Shown here: one piece after another, positions 5,427 to 8,392 of the stretch
How positions within the stretch are numbered: position 1 is the stretch's first letter
Layout of the letters: every line of letters begins with the position of its first letter
Source: an uncultured Lachnospiraceae bacterium
GTDB lineage: Bacteria; Bacillota; Clostridia; Lachnospirales; Lachnospiraceae
Direction: 5' to 3'
DNA length: 8,392 nt
NCBI GenBank assembly: GCA_948438565.1
Contig: CAOJLW010000094.1
Coordinates: 1-8,392, forward strand
Position numbers and translations under genes: made by a program
The notes under the pieces: model-generated
The model's database searches: none
What the model was told of the DNA's origin: nothing
Seen by the model: only the letters and a program-made list of their open reading frames with translations

Positions 5427-6476
5427 ATGATGCAGGAATTAAAGATCGGGAATAAAACGGCAAAAACGCCGATTATTCAGGGGGGGATGGGCGTTGGCGT
5501 CAGCCGTAGCCAATTGGCCGGGGCGGTTGCCGCGGAAGGCGGAATAGGCGTCATTTCCACCGCACAGATTGGATATGACGAAGAGGGGTTTACGAAGGAT
5601 CCAAAACGCTGTAACCAAAACGCGCTTGTAAAACACATTAAACGGGCCAAAGCGCAGGCGAGAGACGGCCTGGTTGGCGTCAATGTTATGGTTGCTCTGA
5701 AAGACTATGCCGCTCATGTCAAAACAGCTGTAAAAGCGGGCGCGGATCTGGTTATTTCGGGCGCCGGACTTCCGGTGACGCTGCCGGAGCTGGTAGCGGG
5801 ATCGGATACGAAAATTGCGCCGATTGTATCCACGGAAAAAGCGGTTCATGTGATTTTAAAGATGTGGGAGCGGAAATATCAAAGAACGGCGGATTTGATT
5901 GTGGTAGAAGGGCCGAAAGCAGGCGGGCATTTGGGATTTTCATCCAAAGAGCTCGAAGGCCCGATGGCGGGATATGACGCTGAGATTCGCAAAATTATAG
6001 AAACTGTCCGGGCGTATGGCAGGAAATTCGGGCAAAAGATCCCAGTGATTGTGGCGGGCGGGATTTTTTCGAAAGAAGATGCCGCGCACGCTCTGGAGCT
6101 TGGGGCGGACGGCATTCAGGCAGCGTCTAAGTTTGTGGCAACAGAAGAATGCGACGCGCATCCAGCCTATAAAGAGGCTTATATTAAAGCCGGAGAGCCG
6201 GATATCGCGATTATCAAAAGTCCTGTAGGGATGCCGGGACGCGCGTTGAAAAATGCTTTTTTGGAGCGGGTGCAGCAGAGCCGTATGGCGGTAGAGGCTT
6301 GTTATGGATGCCTGGCCAAGTGCAATCCACACGAGACGCCATATTGTATTACGGACGCCTTGATCCGTGCTGTAAAGGGCGACGTCGAGCAGGGACTTGT
6401 TTTTTGCGGTGCGGATGTATGGAAGATCAAACGGATGTCAACGGTGCATACGGTTATGCAGGAATTGACGGTTTAA
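5427..6476 (+). CDS. Nitronate monooxygenase / FabK-like FMN-dependent enzyme with C-terminal cysteine cluster
   Basis: This 349-aa cytoplasmic TIM-barrel flavoprotein belongs to the 2-nitropropane dioxygenase family. It begins with PIIQGGMGVGVS (15-26), carries the FMN/catalytic-His motif EGPKAGGHLG (161-170) and the phosphate-binding VIVAGGI (207-213), followed by GADGIQAASKFVATEE. Relatives either oxidise alkyl nitronates or, as FabK, reduce enoyl-ACP with NAD(P)H; sequence alone does not decide. FabK proteins are usually nearer 315 residues and sit in fatty-acid synthesis operons, which are not seen here, so the nitronate monooxygenase-like label is preferred. The extra C-terminal part holds Cys292, Cys295, Cys299 and Cys307 (C-x2-C-x3-C-x7-C), possibly a metal or Fe-S site. 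AGAGG lies 10 nt before ATG 5427; ATG 5430 is an alternative. It has its own promoter and terminator and converges on the glycosyltransferase gene. Confidence 0.88.
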   Translation: MMQELKIGNKTAKTPIIQGGMGVGVSRSQLAGAVAAEGGIGVISTAQIGYDEEGFTKDPKRCNQNALVKHIKRAKAQARDGLVGVNVMVALKDYAAHVKTAVKAGADLVISGAGLPVTLPELVAGSDTKIAPIVSTEKAVHVILKMWERKYQRTADLIVVEGPKAGGHLGFSSKELEGPMAGYDAEIRKIIETVRAYGRKFGQKIPVIVAGGIFSKEDAAHALELGADGIQAASKFVATEECDAHPAYKEAYIKAGEPDIAIIKSPVGMPGRALKNAFLERVQQSRMAVEACYGCLAKCNPHETPYCITDALIRAVKGDVEQGLVFCGADVWKIKRMSTVHTVMQELTV

Positions 6477-7546
6477 ACGGGCGACGATGAGGGGAGCTGC
6501 CAGACGGCAGCTTCTTTTTCTACGGCTTCTGCGGCTTCCAGATACTGAGCGGCGCCCTCCGGATCCGCGGCATCCTGTAGATGACCTGCAATCCGGCGAT
6601 AGCACTGTTCCAGAGCCAGAAGCGGGAGCAATCCTCCCCGGCGTGCGTCTATAATGGCCTCCGTTTGGTACGCGGCTATGGTAAACCACTGGACGGCTTC
6701 TTCGTCCTCTCCCCGATCCGAAAAATAGACTCCGATTTCATAGCAAAGTTCCGAACAGATGGCGTCCGGCATCAATTGAAAGGCCAGAGAGAAGAACTGA
6801 TCCGTCTGTCCGGCCAAACGGTGTATATGGCAGAGCGCGCAGATCGCTTCTTTTTGCATATCAATGGAAGCGGTTTTTTGTTTTAAAACGGAGTGAAACA
6901 CTTCGGCCGCATCGTTAAAATCGGAAGCGTCGCCGCTGACAAACAGCTCTTTGACATACATGGAATGCAGTTTGGCGGACAGCTGTCCTTCCTGTTGGAA
7001 AATTCGCCGGAACAGGCGAAAATCCCTGCCGCTGTGCAGGTTTTTGGGCAGGTGTTGAATTTCGATGTCGCTGTCGTAGACGACGGGATCTAAACGTACC
7101 GTTTCATGCACGGCGTCGATCCAGACAAATTCGCGCAGGCGTTTGTAGAGTTTCGGCCGGTATTCCTTTTGGTAGTTGGCCGTGGTGTTAAACGCCGGAG
7201 GCGTAATATAATGCATTTGGACGATTTCAATTTCCGGCATCATCGCCTGTTTTAACAGGAAAAAGCGCAGATGGTTTTCCGGGTCGATGACTTCGTCTGC
7301 GTCTGCGGAATAGATATATTCCATGGATGCTTTGGAAAAGGCAAAATTCCGGGCGGCGGAAAAGTCCTCCTGCCATACAAAGTCGTATATTTGATCGGTA
7401 AATTCTGCGGCAATTTCCTTGGTATTGTCCGTAGAGCCGGTATCAACGATAATAATTTCATCCATTAAATCTGCAATGGATGTCAGGCATCGATGCAGGA
7501 TATCCGCTTCATCTTTTACAATCATACATAGGCTTATCGTAATCAA
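6473..7546 (-). CDS. Family 2 glycosyltransferase with C-terminal TPR-like helices
   Basis: From a TTG start the protein has 357 residues. The N-terminal GT-A domain opens at once with ITISLCMIVKDEADIL. It has IIIVDTGSTDNT (31-42, nucleotide binding), EDFSAARNFAF (60-70) and SADADEV (80-86, a DxD-type metal site), then FVWIDAVHE (140-148). Residues from about 190 to 345 are helical and Ala/Leu-rich, consistent with TPR-like repeats seen in related glycosyltransferases. It probably moves a sugar from a nucleotide-sugar donor to a peptide, protein or surface glycan; donor and acceptor are unknown. No signal peptide or membrane helix is evident. TTG at 7546-7544 has AAGGAG 9 nt upstream. An ATG at 7783 would add 79 residues that do not resemble the family and overlap the divergent gene. 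The TAA overlaps the stop of the convergent oxygenase by 4 bp. Confidence 0.88.
   Translation of the reverse strand: MITISLCMIVKDEADILHRCLTSIADLMDEIIIVDTGSTDNTKEIAAEFTDQIYDFVWQEDFSAARNFAFSKASMEYIYSADADEVIDPENHLRFFLLKQAMMPEIEIVQMHYITPPAFNTTANYQKEYRPKLYKRLREFVWIDAVHETVRLDPVVYDSDIEIQHLPKNLHSGRDFRLFRRIFQQEGQLSAKLHSMYVKELFVSGDASDFNDAAEVFHSVLKQKTASIDMQKEAICALCHIHRLAGQTDQFFSLAFQLMPDAICSELCYEIGVYFSDRGEDEEAVQWFTIAAYQTEAIIDARRGGLLPLLALEQCYRRIAGHLQDAADPEGAAQYLEAAEAVEKEAAVWQLPSSSPV
6493..6519 (+). terminator. Rho-independent terminator inside the 3' end of the convergent gene
   Basis: The stem pairs 6493-6501 with 6506-6514 (core AGCTGCC/GGCAGCT, one G-T pair) around an AGAC loop. A run of five T at 6515-6519 follows. 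It starts 17 nt after the TAA at 6474-6476. The same bases encode residues near the C-terminus of the leftward glycosyltransferase. On the minus strand no T-run follows, so it should terminate only rightward transcription. Confidence 0.82.
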
Positions 7547-7555
7547 GATTCCCCA

Positions 7556-7561
7556 CTCCTT
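7556..7561 (-). promoter_or_regulatory. Ribosome binding site fixing the TTG start
   Basis: AAGGAG on the minus strand lies 9 nt before the TTG at 7546. The glycosyltransferase core (ITISLCMIVKDE) begins directly after that codon, so the site supports TTG rather than an upstream ATG. A 5-bp inverted repeat, GCCGC 7566-7570 with GCGGC 7582-7586, lies just upstream in the leader. Confidence 0.8.
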
Positions 7562-7610
7562 TTTGGCCGCTTGCAAGTATTGCGGCTGTATGCTATAGTT
7601 TTTGAGTATT

Positions 7611-7639
7611 ATGCCGAACCAATATGCCGGCGGAACCAA
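7611..7639. repeat. Imperfect tandem repeat in the divergent intergenic region
   Basis: Two adjacent related units, ATGCCGAACCAAT (7611-7623) and ATGCCGGCGGAACCAA (7624-7639), differ by a 3-nt insertion. They lie between the divergent glycosyltransferase and aldo/keto reductase genes, so a regulator-binding site is possible. Two copies of a short unit may also be chance. Confidence 0.4.
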
Positions 7640-7777
7640 ACAGTCCTCTGCCGTTATTTTAGCATAACCGTAGGGAAACCACAAATTATTTTCCGCCAAA
7701 CAGGCGGACGAGCCTATGCATAGCGAGAATGAATCTTCAAATGCGCCTAGGCATAAGAAAGGAAGGATGGATATCCA

Positions 7778-8392
7778 ATGCAATACCGTAAAGACCGAAA
7801 AGGAAATCTAATATCTGTGCTGGGATATGGTTGTATGCGTTTTACGAGAAAAGGCAATGGCATAGATATGGCCAAAGCCGAGAAGGAACTTATGTACGCG
7901 ATTGAGCAGGGCGTCAATTACCTGGATACCGCTTATATCTATCCGGGGAGCGAAGCGGCAGTCGGAGAGATTCTGCATAAAAACGGATGCAGAGACAGGG
8001 TATATCTGGCAACGAAGCTGCCGCATTATATGATTAAATCCATCGAGGGCGTAGAAAAGACTTTTCAGGAGGAATTGCGCCGTCTAAAGACCGATTATAT
8101 TGATTATTATCTAATGCATATGCTGACCGATGTAGATACCTGGGAAACGTTAAAAAAAATCGGCATTGAATCCTGGATTGCGTCCAAGCGGCAAAGCGGC
8201 GCGATCCGCAATATCGGCTTTTCCTATCATGGCCATACGGCGATGTTTCAACAGCTTGTGGATTGTTATGAATGGGATTTTTGTCAGATTCAGTATAACT
8301 ATATGGATGAAAACAGTCAGGCAGGCAGAGTGGGGCTTACTTATGCCGCACAAAAAGGACTGCCGGTGATTATTATGGAACCTCTGCGCGGA
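7778..8392 (+). CDS. Aldo/keto reductase, N-terminal part (runs off window)
   Basis: The 205 visible codons form the first part of an aldo/keto reductase TIM barrel. The gene is open at the right edge with no stop. Catalytic tetrad residues are in place: Asp50 and Tyr55 (YLDTAYIYPGSE), Lys80 (LATKLPHY) and His114 (YLMHML). The order GYGCMRF, DTAYIYPGSE, NIGFSYHG, QIQYNY, IIMEPLRG fits the bacterial family whose members are about 370-380 residues and often carry C-terminal 4Fe-4S cysteines. That end lies outside the window, so the Fe-S domain is a prediction. It should reduce an aldehyde or ketone with NAD(P)H; the substrate is unknown. The start ATG 7778 follows an AAGGAAGG ribosome site with about 11 nt spacing. 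It is divergent from the glycosyltransferase; no strong promoter is seen. Confidence 0.88.
   Translation, partial: MQYRKDRKGNLISVLGYGCMRFTRKGNGIDMAKAEKELMYAIEQGVNYLDTAYIYPGSEAAVGEILHKNGCRDRVYLATKLPHYMIKSIEGVEKTFQEELRRLKTDYIDYYLMHMLTDVDTWETLKKIGIESWIASKRQSGAIRNIGFSYHGHTAMFQQLVDCYEWDFCQIQYNYMDENSQAGRVGLTYAAQKGLPVIIMEPLRG

Noticed and set aside
5439..6332. Several leftward ORFs opposite the nitronate monooxygenase-like gene
   Set aside because: They are antisense shadows of a well-supported coding frame, with no start signals or domain features.
7547..7783. N-terminal 79-residue extension of the glycosyltransferase from ATG 7783
   Set aside because: It has no glycosyltransferase features and would overlap the start of the divergent aldo/keto reductase. 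TTG 7546 has an ideal ribosome site and is followed at once by the conserved fold start.

Overview
The window looks like chromosomal DNA of an anaerobic Gram-positive bacterium of the class Clostridia, probably close to Lachnospiraceae. The grounds are protein style, strong AGGAG/AGGATG ribosome sites, a TTG start, a diiron ferritin-like protein of a type common in Clostridia, and a partial aldo/keto reductase of a clostridial type. This placement is inference; no rRNA or other marker gene is present.

Region 1 (1-2055) is AT-rich and decayed. Read leftward it holds a short ORF with a nonsense codon (1707-1507). Next comes a type I restriction-modification-like gene (1494 to about 286) with an HsdR_N-type nuclease domain and the start of an N6-adenine methylase. 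That gene has a one-base frameshift near 691-696 and ends abruptly in remnants of an IS256-family transposase (about 285-115). A perfect 21-bp inverted repeat (54-102) lies in the remnant. The gene-free stretch 1708-2055 carries two further inverted repeats and the promoter of the next gene.

Region 2 (2056-5310) reads rightward. It encodes a ferritin-like diiron protein closed by a terminator (2623-2665). Next is a 447-aa protein that joins a degenerate ECF-sigma-like cytoplasmic part, one transmembrane helix and an extracytoplasmic cyclophilin-type prolyl isomerase. A DUF3810-type membrane protein with an HEFSH zinc-protease motif follows. The last two are predicted to place their enzymatic domains outside the membrane and may form an envelope protein-folding or quality-control pair.

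Region 3 (5311-8392) has a clear sigma-A promoter driving an FMN-dependent nitronate monooxygenase-like enzyme with a C-terminal four-cysteine cluster. Its terminator lies inside the 3' end of a convergent family 2 glycosyltransferase gene, and the two stop codons overlap. The glycosyltransferase starts at a TTG with a good ribosome site. Divergent from it is an aldo/keto reductase that runs off the right end.

The most unusual item is the sigma-like/transmembrane/cyclophilin fusion next to the DUF3810 metalloprotease. No tRNA, rRNA, CRISPR array or intact mobile element was seen.
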